A DNA stretch of 64,000 bases from contig JBIKKQ010000001.1 of NCBI GenBank assembly GCA_044360305.1, positions 11,889 through 75,888 of the forward strand, given 5' to 3'. The position numbers and the translations under genes were made by a program. The stretch comes from QWPN01 sp044360305. GTDB taxonomy: Bacteria; Planctomycetota; Planctomycetia; Pirellulales; UBA1268. Shown here in pieces: positions 34,861 to 42,273 of the stretch. Within the stretch, counting starts at the first letter, position 1; each line of letters begins with the position of its first letter. Under the pieces are notes generated by a model, which made no database searches, was not told where the DNA came from, and saw only the letters and a list, made by a program, of their open reading frames with translations.

Positions 34861-34861
34861 G

Positions 34862-34900
34862 AAAAACTCCGGCCGGGGACCCTTCGGCCCCGGCCGGAGT
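34862..34900 (-). terminator. Terminator hairpin that overlaps the lpxB ribosome-binding site
   Basis: ACTCCGGCCGGGG and CCCCGGCCGGAGT form perfect 13-bp arms (34866-34878 and 34888-34900) around a 9-nt loop. Read on the minus strand the stem is followed by TTTTT (34866-34862) and then C and the lpxB ATG. It therefore ends the upstream Cys-rich gene, and its 3' arm holds the GGAG used by lpxB. lpxB would need a promoter inside the hairpin region or be expressed by readthrough. Confidence 0.75.
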
Positions 34901-34991
34901 ATTTCAGATCGCGTCCCCCATCCCTAGCCCAGTTCGGGCGGGAACGGGCGCATGCAGCCCGGCGTCGCAAGGCCGCCGGTGTCGCTGCGGC

Positions 34992-35426
34992 TCACTTCGC
35001 CGCCGCAAAACCCTTCTCGATCTTGCCGAACACCATGTTCACCTGCTCATCGGGAGCGGCCTTCTCGACCTTGGCCTTGCAGTTGGGGCAGCAGAAGCCA
35101 ACCTCGGCGTCGCCGATCGCGATCTTCGTGCCGTCCTTCACCGGCCCGCCGCTGAACGGGCAGCCCTTCTGGACGAGCTGGCCGGTGGACACCATCTGCT
35201 GATGGGCCTTGGCCGCGAACGGGGCGGAGTCCCCCTTGAACTTCGACTCGCAGTTGCCGCAGCAGAACCAGACCTTGCCGCCGGCGAAGTCGGCCGCCTG
35301 CTCGGGGTTGCAGGCCTTCCCCGACACGGGGCACTTGGCGTCCTTCGGCTCTTTGACGGCGGCCGACACGGCCACGGCCGAGAGGATGAGGGCGACGGAC
35401 ATGACAGCCAGCGCGAGACGCTTCAT
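34992..35426 (-). CDS. Exported Cys-rich protein with duplicated YHS/TRASH-like motif
   Basis: A 144-residue protein with a signal peptide (LALAVMSVALILSAVAV). The mature part has two copies of one pattern: KCPVSGKAC followed by VWFCCGNCESKF, then GCPFSGGPV followed by VGFCCPNCKAKV. Each copy pairs a CP-x-SG strand with an FCC-x-NC hairpin, which looks like a metal- or haem-binding YHS/TRASH-type unit. It probably binds a transition metal in the periplasm. It stands alone, ended by the hairpin before lpxB. Confidence 0.65.
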   Translation of the reverse strand: MKRLALAVMSVALILSAVAVSAAVKEPKDAKCPVSGKACNPEQAADFAGGKVWFCCGNCESKFKGDSAPFAAKAHQQMVSTGQLVQKGCPFSGGPVKDGTKIAIGDAEVGFCCPNCKAKVEKAAPDEQVNMVFGKIEKGFAAAK

Positions 35427-35552
35427 CGGATCATGCTCCTGGAGACATGGGGGAGTGGTGCGAACCTCGTCGGGCGATCCGGCTGCCGGACGCCGTGGTC
35501 GCAGATTCTAAGGTCGGGCCCGCCGCCGGCACAACGGCTTCTTTTCACGCCA

Positions 35553-36863
35553 TCAGCCGCGTTGACGCGGTTCGGGCAGCCCCCAGGCGACCGCCCCCCC
35601 GGCCGCGATCACCAGGGCCCCGACGAGAAACACCGGCCGGAAACCGACGACGTCGATCCCCCAGCCCACCAGCGGCGAGATCGCGAACGGGGCCGCCAGC
35701 GCGGCCCCGACGAGGCTCACGTAGCGGGCGTGTTCGCCGGGCCGCGGCGCGAGTTCCAGGGCGTAGTTCGTGAACATCGTCAGCGCGATCGGATTCAGCC
35801 CCAGCGGCGCGTAGACGAGCCAGAACCAGCCCGCCGCGACGGCCGGCGGCAGGTAGGAAAGCGCCGTCACCAGCACCGGCGTGAGCGCCGCGCCCCCCAC
35901 GAGCCAGGCGAGCACCAGCCGGGTCCCGCGCCGGTCCGCGACCGGGCCGGCCACGAGGCTGGCGCACGCGGTGGCCGCGTTCTGCACCACGACCCACGTC
36001 AGCAGGCTGCCGCGCGGGCAGCCGAGGTCGTCGCGGGCGAAGGCCTGATAGTGGGGGAAGAGCATGAGCACGGCCGAGAACATCGCCGCCACCACCGCCA
36101 GGCGAACCAGCGCCGGATCGGCGGCGACCGCCTCGCGCCAGCCGGCCAGCCCCGGCCGCGGACCGGCGGCGGCCGCGGGCCGATCGGCGGGCTCGTCGAG
36201 CAGCGCGGGAATCGCGGCGGCCAGACCGAAGAAGCCCGCCGTCGCCGCGAAGATCCGCGGGAAGCCGTCCGCCGCGGCGAGCCACGGGCCGAGGAGGGCC
36301 ACGGCCGCCACGATCGCCAGGATGCTCCCGATCGTCACGCTGACCACCATGGCCCGGCCGCGCTGCCCCGGCGGAATCAGCTTGCCGCGCAGCGCCGCAG
36401 CCACGAGCTGGTTGAGCCCGTTGGCCACCGAGAAGGTCGCGTAGACGAGCAGGAACAACACCGCCAGCAGATCCGGACGGACGGCCTGCAGCGGCTGCCA
36501 GGCGACCGCCAGCACCGCGAAGCAGGCGGCCATCGCCAGGCTCGTGCGGACGAGCGTCCACTTCTTCACCGGCCGGCGGCCGAGCACGCCGGCGAAGGCC
36601 AGCGGCGGCAGGCTCTGCCCCGCCCGGTTGAGCACCGGGAGGAACCCGCGCAGCAGGCCCGAATCGACGACCGCGTCGAGCACCGCAGGCATGATGATGG
36701 TCTCGGTCTTGAAGATCCACCCCACCCGGACGACGACCTGATAGGCCTCGAGCCGGAGGATGTTGCGGGCTTCACGGCCGGGGTCGGGGCCGCCGACGGT
36801 CCCGCTCGCGTTGCATCCGGGGCCGGCAGGGGTAGGATTTGCGGATGTCGGCGGCGGGTTCAT
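35553..36863 (-). CDS. Major facilitator superfamily transporter
   Basis: A 436-residue membrane protein with about 12 hydrophobic segments, for example LLAVLFLLVYATFSVANGLNQ and FFLVYAPLG-type helices. GPVADRRGTRLVLAWLVGG at about residue 290 is an MFS loop motif of the D-R-x-G-R/K kind. The N-terminal 30 residues are Pro/Gly-rich. The start at 36863 leaves 27 bp to the divergent lactonase gene, so promoters must overlap or lie within coding sequence; an internal start at MPAVLDAVV is possible but would lose a helix. The substrate is unknown. Confidence 0.8.
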   Translation of the reverse strand: MNPPPTSANPTPAGPGCNASGTVGGPDPGREARNILRLEAYQVVVRVGWIFKTETIIMPAVLDAVVDSGLLRGFLPVLNRAGQSLPPLAFAGVLGRRPVKKWTLVRTSLAMAACFAVLAVAWQPLQAVRPDLLAVLFLLVYATFSVANGLNQLVAAALRGKLIPPGQRGRAMVVSVTIGSILAIVAAVALLGPWLAAADGFPRIFAATAGFFGLAAAIPALLDEPADRPAAAAGPRPGLAGWREAVAADPALVRLAVVAAMFSAVLMLFPHYQAFARDDLGCPRGSLLTWVVVQNAATACASLVAGPVADRRGTRLVLAWLVGGAALTPVLVTALSYLPPAVAAGWFWLVYAPLGLNPIALTMFTNYALELAPRPGEHARYVSLVGAALAAPFAISPLVGWGIDVVGFRPVFLVGALVIAAGGAVAWGLPEPRQRG

Positions 36864-36890
36864 CGCCGCAGAACATGAGGAGTTTTCCCG

Positions 36891-37991
36891 ATGCCGTCCA
36901 TCCGCGTTCTCGCGGCCCTGTTGTTGCTCGCGGCGACCATGCCGCCGGCCGCGGCGTCGGCCGCCGAGCAGCTCGTCTGGTTCGGCACCTACACCGGCCA
37001 AGGCACCGGGTCGGAGGGGATCTACGTCGCCCGGTTCGACGACCAGGCGGGCACGTTCGGTCCGGTGGAACTCGCCGCCAAGACGACCACGCCCTCGTTC
37101 ATCGCCCTGCATCCGACGCTGCCCGTGCTCTACGCGGCCTGCGAATTCGTGGGCAAGGTCGAGGCGTTCACAATCGACGAGGCGACCGGCAAGCTGGCGC
37201 CGAAGGGCCGCGGGGCGGCCTGGGCCTGCCATCTGTCCGTCACGCCCCGCGGATCCGCGATGCTGGCCGCCGGGGGTGCGGGAGTCGCCTGCCTGCAGCT
37301 CGGGGCCGACGGCGGCATCGGCAGCGCCGTGGTGCTCGCACACAAGGCTCCTCCAGGCGTCGGTGCCAAGTCGTTTCCCCACTCCGCCTATCCGACGCCG
37401 GACGGCCGGTTCGCCGTCGCCTGCGACATGAACTTCGACCGCGTCTTCGTCCACGCGCTCGACGCTGCCAAGCCGGCCCTCGCGACCCACGGCGAAGTCG
37501 CGCTGCCTGCCGGCACCGGCCCGCGGCACTTCGCCTTCCATCCCGGCGGCCGCCACGGCTACGCGGTGAACGAGAAGAATGCGACCGTGACGGCGTTCGC
37601 CTTCGATCCCGAGGCGGGCGTGCTCTCCGAGTTGCAGACGATCTCCACGCTCCCGGAGGGCACCACCGACAAGTGCGCCACCGCGGAGATTGCCATCCAT
37701 CCCTCCGGTCGGTTTCTCTACGCCTCGAACCGTGGCCCCGACTCGATCGCGATGTACGCCGTCGACGCGACCACGGGGAAACTTTCCTTCCTCGGCGCGG
37801 AGCCGATCCGCGGCAAGGAACCGCGAAACTTCGTCATCGCCCCCGGCGGCCGGTTTCTCCTCGCCGCCGGCCAGCACTCGGCCAGCGTGACGGTGTTCGC
37901 CATCGACCCGGATAGCGGCCGGCTCGAGTTCACGGGCACCAAGGCCGACGTGCCCACGCCGACCTGCATCCGCTTCCGGCCGGCAGGGTGA
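36891..37991 (+). CDS. Exported lactonase-family beta-propeller protein
   Basis: A 366-residue protein of the 6-phosphogluconolactonase/lactonase group (YbhE type, seven-bladed propeller). A signal peptide (VLAALLLLAATMPPAAASA) precedes LVWFGTYTGQGTGSEGIYV, the family start. Repeated blade motifs include PSFIALHPTLPVLYA, PRHFAFHPGGRHGYAVNE, EIAIHPSGRFLYASNRG and PRNFVIAPGGRFLLAAG. The export signal argues against a role in the cytoplasmic pentose phosphate pathway; it more likely opens a sugar lactone outside the cytoplasm. panD starts 7 nt later. Confidence 0.88.
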   Translation: MPSIRVLAALLLLAATMPPAAASAAEQLVWFGTYTGQGTGSEGIYVARFDDQAGTFGPVELAAKTTTPSFIALHPTLPVLYAACEFVGKVEAFTIDEATGKLAPKGRGAAWACHLSVTPRGSAMLAAGGAGVACLQLGADGGIGSAVVLAHKAPPGVGAKSFPHSAYPTPDGRFAVACDMNFDRVFVHALDAAKPALATHGEVALPAGTGPRHFAFHPGGRHGYAVNEKNATVTAFAFDPEAGVLSELQTISTLPEGTTDKCATAEIAIHPSGRFLYASNRGPDSIAMYAVDATTGKLSFLGAEPIRGKEPRNFVIAPGGRFLLAAGQHSASVTVFAIDPDSGRLEFTGTKADVPTPTCIRFRPAG

Positions 37992-37998
37992 ACAGCCG

Positions 37999-38349
37999 AT
38001 GATGCTCTGTCTGCTGAAGTCGAAGATCCACCGCGCGGTGGTCACCGGCGCCTCGGTCGATTACGAGGGGAGCCTGACGATCGCCGCCGACCTCGCCGCA
38101 CGGGTCGGGCTCCGGGCCTACGAGCGGATCCTCGTCGGCAACATGGCCAACGGCGAGCGGTTCGAGACCTACGTGATCCTCGGACCGGAAGGTTCCGGCG
38201 TCATCGAGCTCAACGGCGCCACCGCCCACCTCGGCAAGCCGGGGGACAGGCTGACGATCATGTCGTTCACCTGGATCGACTCGGCCGAGGCCGCGGATCA
38301 CCATCCGGCCGTGATCGTGCTCGGCGCCGGCAACACCGTCGTGCGCTGA
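37999..38349 (+). CDS. panD: Aspartate 1-decarboxylase proenzyme
   Basis: A 116-residue pyruvoyl enzyme that makes beta-alanine for pantothenate and CoA. LKSKIHRAVVTGASVDYEGS starts the protein; self-cleavage is expected at the Gly-Ser bond of YEGSLTI to form the pyruvoyl group. Later conserved parts are NGERFETYVI and GVIELNGATAHLGKPGD. The length is normal. The stop overlaps the ATG of the next gene. Confidence 0.93.
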   Translation: MMLCLLKSKIHRAVVTGASVDYEGSLTIAADLAARVGLRAYERILVGNMANGERFETYVILGPEGSGVIELNGATAHLGKPGDRLTIMSFTWIDSAEAADHHPAVIVLGAGNTVVR

Positions 38350-38930
38350 TGATCAGCCTGCGCCGCCGAACGATCGTCGCGGTGCTGGCGGCGATCGCCG
38401 GCTGCGGCGGGCCGGCCCGGCCCCATCCCGCCGTCGGACAGCGGTTTCCGGCGTTGCCGATCCGGCGGCTCACCGATCCGACCGTGCCGGCTCCGACGCT
38501 CACCGGCAAGGTCACGCTGGTCAACTTCTGGGGGCCATGGTGCCCCCCCTGCCGCCGCGAGTTGCCGGCCCTTGCCCGGCTTGCCGCCCGGCTCCGCGAC
38601 GATCCGCGATTCCAGTTCGTCGCCGTGGCGAGCGCGGCGGGGCCCGACGACGAGGCGGATCTCGCCGCCGACGTGAAGCGGTTCCTCTCGGCCGAGCGGC
38701 TCGACATCGACGCCTGGGCATTCGCCGATTCGCTCTCCCGCCTTCCGTTCACCGCCGGGGGCGTCGCGGGCCCGCTGCTCGAAGCCTTTCCCACGACCTA
38801 TCTGATCGGCAGCGACGGCACCGTGCTGCACGGCTGGATCGGCTACCGTGAGGGCATCGAGACCGAGATCGCCGGCGCCGTCGTCACGGCGCTGCGCGAC
38901 GTTCCCGCACCACCGTCGCCCGGCCATTGA
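38349..38930 (+). CDS. TlpA-like thioredoxin-fold lipoprotein
   Basis: A 193-residue protein. The N-terminus has a lipoprotein signal (VLAAIAGCGG, with the lipobox Cys at about residue 18). The thioredoxin fold shows VTLVNFWGPWCPPCRRELPA at about residues 57-76 with the redox pair CPPC, and a cis-Pro region FPTTYLIGSDG. TlpA/ResA proteins reduce periplasmic disulfides, for example in cytochrome maturation. It is coupled to panD by an ATGA overlap, though a functional link is not obvious. Confidence 0.88.
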   Translation: MISLRRRTIVAVLAAIAGCGGPARPHPAVGQRFPALPIRRLTDPTVPAPTLTGKVTLVNFWGPWCPPCRRELPALARLAARLRDDPRFQFVAVASAAGPDDEADLAADVKRFLSAERLDIDAWAFADSLSRLPFTAGGVAGPLLEAFPTTYLIGSDGTVLHGWIGYREGIETEIAGAVVTALRDVPAPPSPGH

Positions 38931-38968
38931 CCGGGCGTGAATCACACCTCGAGGAGGACCGCGCCCCA

Positions 38969-40276
38969 ATGGCGACCACGATCAGCGCACTCGACGTCCA
39001 CGACCTGCGGTTCCCCACGTCGCGGGAGCTCGACGGCTCCGACGCGATGAACCCCGACCCGGACTATTCCGCCGCCTACTGCGTGCTGCGGACCGCGGGG
39101 GGACCGGAGGGGCACGGATTCACGTTCACGATCGGCCGCGGCAACCAGCTCTGCTGCCAGGCGATCGAGGCGCTGCGGCCCCTGGTCGTCGGCCAGTCGC
39201 TGGAGGCGATCGCCGCCGACATGGCCGGCTTCTGGCGCCGGATCACGGGCGACAGCCAGCTGCGCTGGGTCGGCCCCGAGAAGGGGGTGATCCACATGGC
39301 GACCGGCGCGGTCGTCAACGCGGTCTGGGACCTGCTGGCGAAGCGGGCGGGCAGGCCGCTGTGGCGGCTGCTGGCGGAGATGTCGCCGGAGGAGCTCGTG
39401 GCCTGCATCGACTTCCGCTACATCACCGACGCCCTGACGCCGGACGAGGCGCTGGCGATCCTCGCCCGGCTCGCCCCGACCCGGGCCGAACGGATCGCGC
39501 ACCTCGAGGCCGAGGGCTATCCCGCCTACACGACCTCCGCCGGCTGGCTCGGCTACTCCGACGACAAGCTCCGCGACCTCTGCCGGCGCGGGCTGGCCGC
39601 CGGCTGGGACTGCTTCAAGATCAAGGTCGGCCGTGACCTCGCCGACGACATCCGGCGCTGCCGGATCATCCGCGACGAGATCGGCCCGGCGCGGCGCATG
39701 ATGGTCGATGCCAACCAGGTCTGGGACGTGCCGCAGGCGATCGAGTGGATGCGGCACCTCGCCGAGTTCCGGCCGTGGTTCATCGAGGAGCCGACCAGCC
39801 CCGATGACATCCTCGGCCACGCCGCGATCGCCAGGGCCGTGGCTCCGATCCTCGTCGCCACCGGCGAGCACTGCGCCAACCGGGTGATGTTCAAGCAGTT
39901 CATGCAGGCGGGCGCGATCGGCGTTTGCCAGATCGACAGCTGCCGGATCGGCGGCGTCAACGAGATCCTGGCGGTGATACTCATGGCGGCGAAGTTTGGC
40001 ATCCCGGTCTGCCCGCACGCCGGCGGCGTCGGCCTCTGCGAGTACGTGCAGCACCTGTCGATGTTCGACTACGTCTGCGTCAGCGGCACGCTCGAGAACC
40101 GGCTCACGGAGCATGCCGGCCACCTCCACGAGCATTTCAAGGACCCGATCCGGATGCGGAACGGCCGTTACCTGCCGCCGACGATGCCCGGCTACAGCGC
40201 GGAGATGTGGCCGCGGTCGATCGCGGACCACGAGTTCCCCGGCGGCGCGGTCTGGCGCGACGCGGCCGCGACCTGA
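38969..40276 (+). CDS. L-fuconate dehydratase, enolase superfamily
   Basis: A 435-residue mandelate-racemase-group enzyme. TSRELDGSDAMNPDPDYSAA and GHGFTFTIGRGN near the N-terminus are typical of L-fuconate dehydratase. KIKVGRDLADD has the catalytic Lys pair, MVDANQVWD and FIEEPTSPDD and VATGEHCANR carry metal ligands, and CPHAGGVGLCEYVQHL the His base. The enzyme dehydrates L-fuconate to 2-keto-3-deoxy-L-fuconate in the oxidative fucose pathway. A good ribosome site (GAGGAGGA, 38951-38958) selects the ATG at 38969. Fucose use fits a marine or algal-polysaccharide-degrading planctomycete; the exported lactonase nearby may be related. Confidence 0.9.
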   Translation: MATTISALDVHDLRFPTSRELDGSDAMNPDPDYSAAYCVLRTAGGPEGHGFTFTIGRGNQLCCQAIEALRPLVVGQSLEAIAADMAGFWRRITGDSQLRWVGPEKGVIHMATGAVVNAVWDLLAKRAGRPLWRLLAEMSPEELVACIDFRYITDALTPDEALAILARLAPTRAERIAHLEAEGYPAYTTSAGWLGYSDDKLRDLCRRGLAAGWDCFKIKVGRDLADDIRRCRIIRDEIGPARRMMVDANQVWDVPQAIEWMRHLAEFRPWFIEEPTSPDDILGHAAIARAVAPILVATGEHCANRVMFKQFMQAGAIGVCQIDSCRIGGVNEILAVILMAAKFGIPVCPHAGGVGLCEYVQHLSMFDYVCVSGTLENRLTEHAGHLHEHFKDPIRMRNGRYLPPTMPGYSAEMWPRSIADHEFPGGAVWRDAAAT

Positions 40277-40333
40277 CCGACGGTCAGCGGCGGCGACTCG
40301 CGGGCAGGCCCCGCGGGCGAACCGGCCGGCTGA

Positions 40334-41698
40334 TTACGGCGCCGTCTTCCACGCGACGGCATCGGGCCCGGTCAGGGCCACGCGAAAGCCCTGGTAGGAG
40401 CCGCGGTAGCTGACGGGATCGCGGCCGATTCGGGCGGCGGATCGCCACCGATCCGCGGTGCTCGACCAGCCTCCGCCACGCTGCACCCGCGCCATTCCCG
40501 TGGCGGGCCCCTGTGGATCCGTCTGCCGGCCTCCGGCATAGCCCTTGGGATCGTAGAAGTCCTGGCACCACTCCCAGGCGTTGCCGTGCATGTCGAAGAT
40601 CCCGAAGGCGTTCTTCTCGAATCCGCCAACCGGCACCGTGAACCGGCCCGCCGCGTTCTCCTTAAACCCGACCCTGGCCAGGTCCGCGACGGTCGCGCCA
40701 CACGAGTACGCGGTCTTCGTGCCGGCGCGGCAGGCATACTCCCATTCCGCCTCGGTCGGCAGTCGGTAGTCCCTGTTCTCCTTCTTGGCCAGCCAGCGGC
40801 AGAACGCGTCGGCATCGGTCCAGTTGACGATCACCACGGGATGTTCGTCGGTCTGCGGAAACCCGGTGTTCTTCCAGGTGTACTGCGGGCCCGACTCCAT
40901 CTTTCCGCTGTCGGGGTTCACGCCCCAGCCTCCCGTGCCCTCGGCCTCGCCCGACGTCTTGAAGCCGGTCTCGGCGACGAACTTCCGAAACTGGCCCACC
41001 GTCACCTCGGTGGCGCCCAGGTAGAACCCGCGGGAGATCTCCACCTGGTGCTGCACCTCGGCGGGCTCCCGGCCCGGCTCGTCGGCGGGAGAGCCCATCA
41101 CGAATGTGCCACGGGGCACGAACACGAGCCGCATCCCGGTACCGTTGGTGATCTCCTTCATTCGCGCCCGCCATTCCCAGGGCGGCACCGGATCCTTGTC
41201 GGCCCACAGACCGCGGCCGGCCTCGCGGGCCTCCCGGGCGGCGGAGATCCACTCCGCGGCTTCGGGCCATGGTTTCTTCTCGCCGCCTGGCTGCGCCGGC
41301 TTCCCCATGAGCTCGTCCTCGACCACCCAGGCCAGCCCCGCGGAGAGCAACTGCTTCGCCAGCGACGCGTTCTCGGCGTCCCGCATGAAGACCGCGATGC
41401 CCTCCTTGTGGGCACGCGGCACGGGGCCGTTCCAAAACACTCCCTTGCCCTCGACGAGTTCCTTGAGTTTGTCCCGGGCCTGCAAGCCGAACGGTTGATC
41501 GAGGGCCGGCGCGACGATGCCGCGGATGCCGAAGGTTCCGCCGCCGCCCTCCTTGCCGTTCCCATCGACAGCGACGACCTTGACCGTGTCCCCGTCGAGC
41601 ACGGCGAGTGCCCTGCCGGGCTGATTGCCGGCCTGGGCCACCGGGGCGGAGACGACTCCTGCGATGCACAGGCAGATGGCGGCGGACGTCACTCGCAT
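40334..41698 (-). CDS. Secreted SNase-like / SUMF1 (FGE-type) domain fusion
   Basis: A 454-residue exported protein. A signal peptide (AAICLCIAGVVSAPVAQAG) is followed by a staphylococcal-nuclease-like domain at about residues 28-160 (ALAVLDGDTVKVVAVDG, FGIRGIVAPALDQPFG, LAKQLLSAGLAWVVEDEL). Residues about 185-450 are a SUMF1/formylglycine-generating-enzyme fold: MRLVFVPRGTFVMGSPADEP, LPTEAEWEYACRAG, GNAWEWCQDFYDPKG and QGFRVALTG. The catalytic cysteines of true FGE are absent from RGGGWSSTADRWRSAARIG, so the second domain is probably a binding module. In the SNase part only some active-site Arg/Glu residues can be matched. Function is unknown. Confidence 0.75.
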   Translation of the reverse strand: MRVTSAAICLCIAGVVSAPVAQAGNQPGRALAVLDGDTVKVVAVDGNGKEGGGGTFGIRGIVAPALDQPFGLQARDKLKELVEGKGVFWNGPVPRAHKEGIAVFMRDAENASLAKQLLSAGLAWVVEDELMGKPAQPGGEKKPWPEAAEWISAAREAREAGRGLWADKDPVPPWEWRARMKEITNGTGMRLVFVPRGTFVMGSPADEPGREPAEVQHQVEISRGFYLGATEVTVGQFRKFVAETGFKTSGEAEGTGGWGVNPDSGKMESGPQYTWKNTGFPQTDEHPVVIVNWTDADAFCRWLAKKENRDYRLPTEAEWEYACRAGTKTAYSCGATVADLARVGFKENAAGRFTVPVGGFEKNAFGIFDMHGNAWEWCQDFYDPKGYAGGRQTDPQGPATGMARVQRGGGWSSTADRWRSAARIGRDPVSYRGSYQGFRVALTGPDAVAWKTAP

Positions 41699-41769
41699 GG
41701 GTGTGCTCCGGTTGCAAGGAGAGAGAATCCACAGCACGGGGGTCGCCGCGTGCCGGCCGTTTCGCGTCG

Positions 41770-42066
41770 TCAGGCCGGCTCTTCATCGAACAGTTCGGCG
41801 CGCGTGCCGGAGGTATCGATGTCGCGGCATTCGTAATCGGATTCTCCGACTTTCTACGCTTGTCGCTGACCGCATGCAACAGCGTCAGGCAGACCTTCGC
41901 GATCGTTCGGTGGCCGGCCTTGCCGTACCCGGGGAACTGGAGGAATCGCCCGGCTGTCTTCAATCGTCCGCCAAGATTGCCGACCAGCACCATCGGCCAC
42001 TGCCTTTCCACGCCGTGATGCGGCTCCGCCAAGTGGCTCGGATACAACCTGGAGCATCCAATAGTT
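41770..42066 (-). pseudogene. C-terminal remnant, probably of a planctomycete DUF1552-type protein
   Basis: On the minus strand the stretch encodes HHGVERQWPMVLVGNLGGRL, KTAGRFLQFPGYGKAGHRT and IAKVCLTLLHAVSDKR, then after a one-base shift VGESDYECRDIDTSGTRAEL and a stop at 41770-41772. This pattern (GG-x-LKTGR, HRT, TLLHA-GD) is the C-terminal end seen in DUF1552/DUF1501-like exported proteins of planctomycetes. At least one frameshift is present and there is no N-terminal part, so it is decayed. The family assignment rests on motif memory only. Confidence 0.5.
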
Positions 42067-42273
42067 GACACTCGTCCGTAGCCCGTTCGGGCTGCCGATG
42101 GCCTCTCGCGTGACGTTCACGTCGGCCCACGAGGCCCGCGTTCATTGCGTGTCCGCTGCGCTGCGCCGTCCATGGCTTCGCTCGCTTCCACAGCCCACGG
42201 CGGTCCTGGAAACCATCCACCGTTGCCGGGAGCGGCGCCGCCTGTCGGAGGCATGCTCGTCGCTGGTTGCGGC

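Noticed and set aside
32470..35202. A 910-codon plus-strand frame over the M50 and lpxB genes
   Set aside because: Antisense to two clearly conserved genes, and its translation shows no domain, signal or conserved motif.
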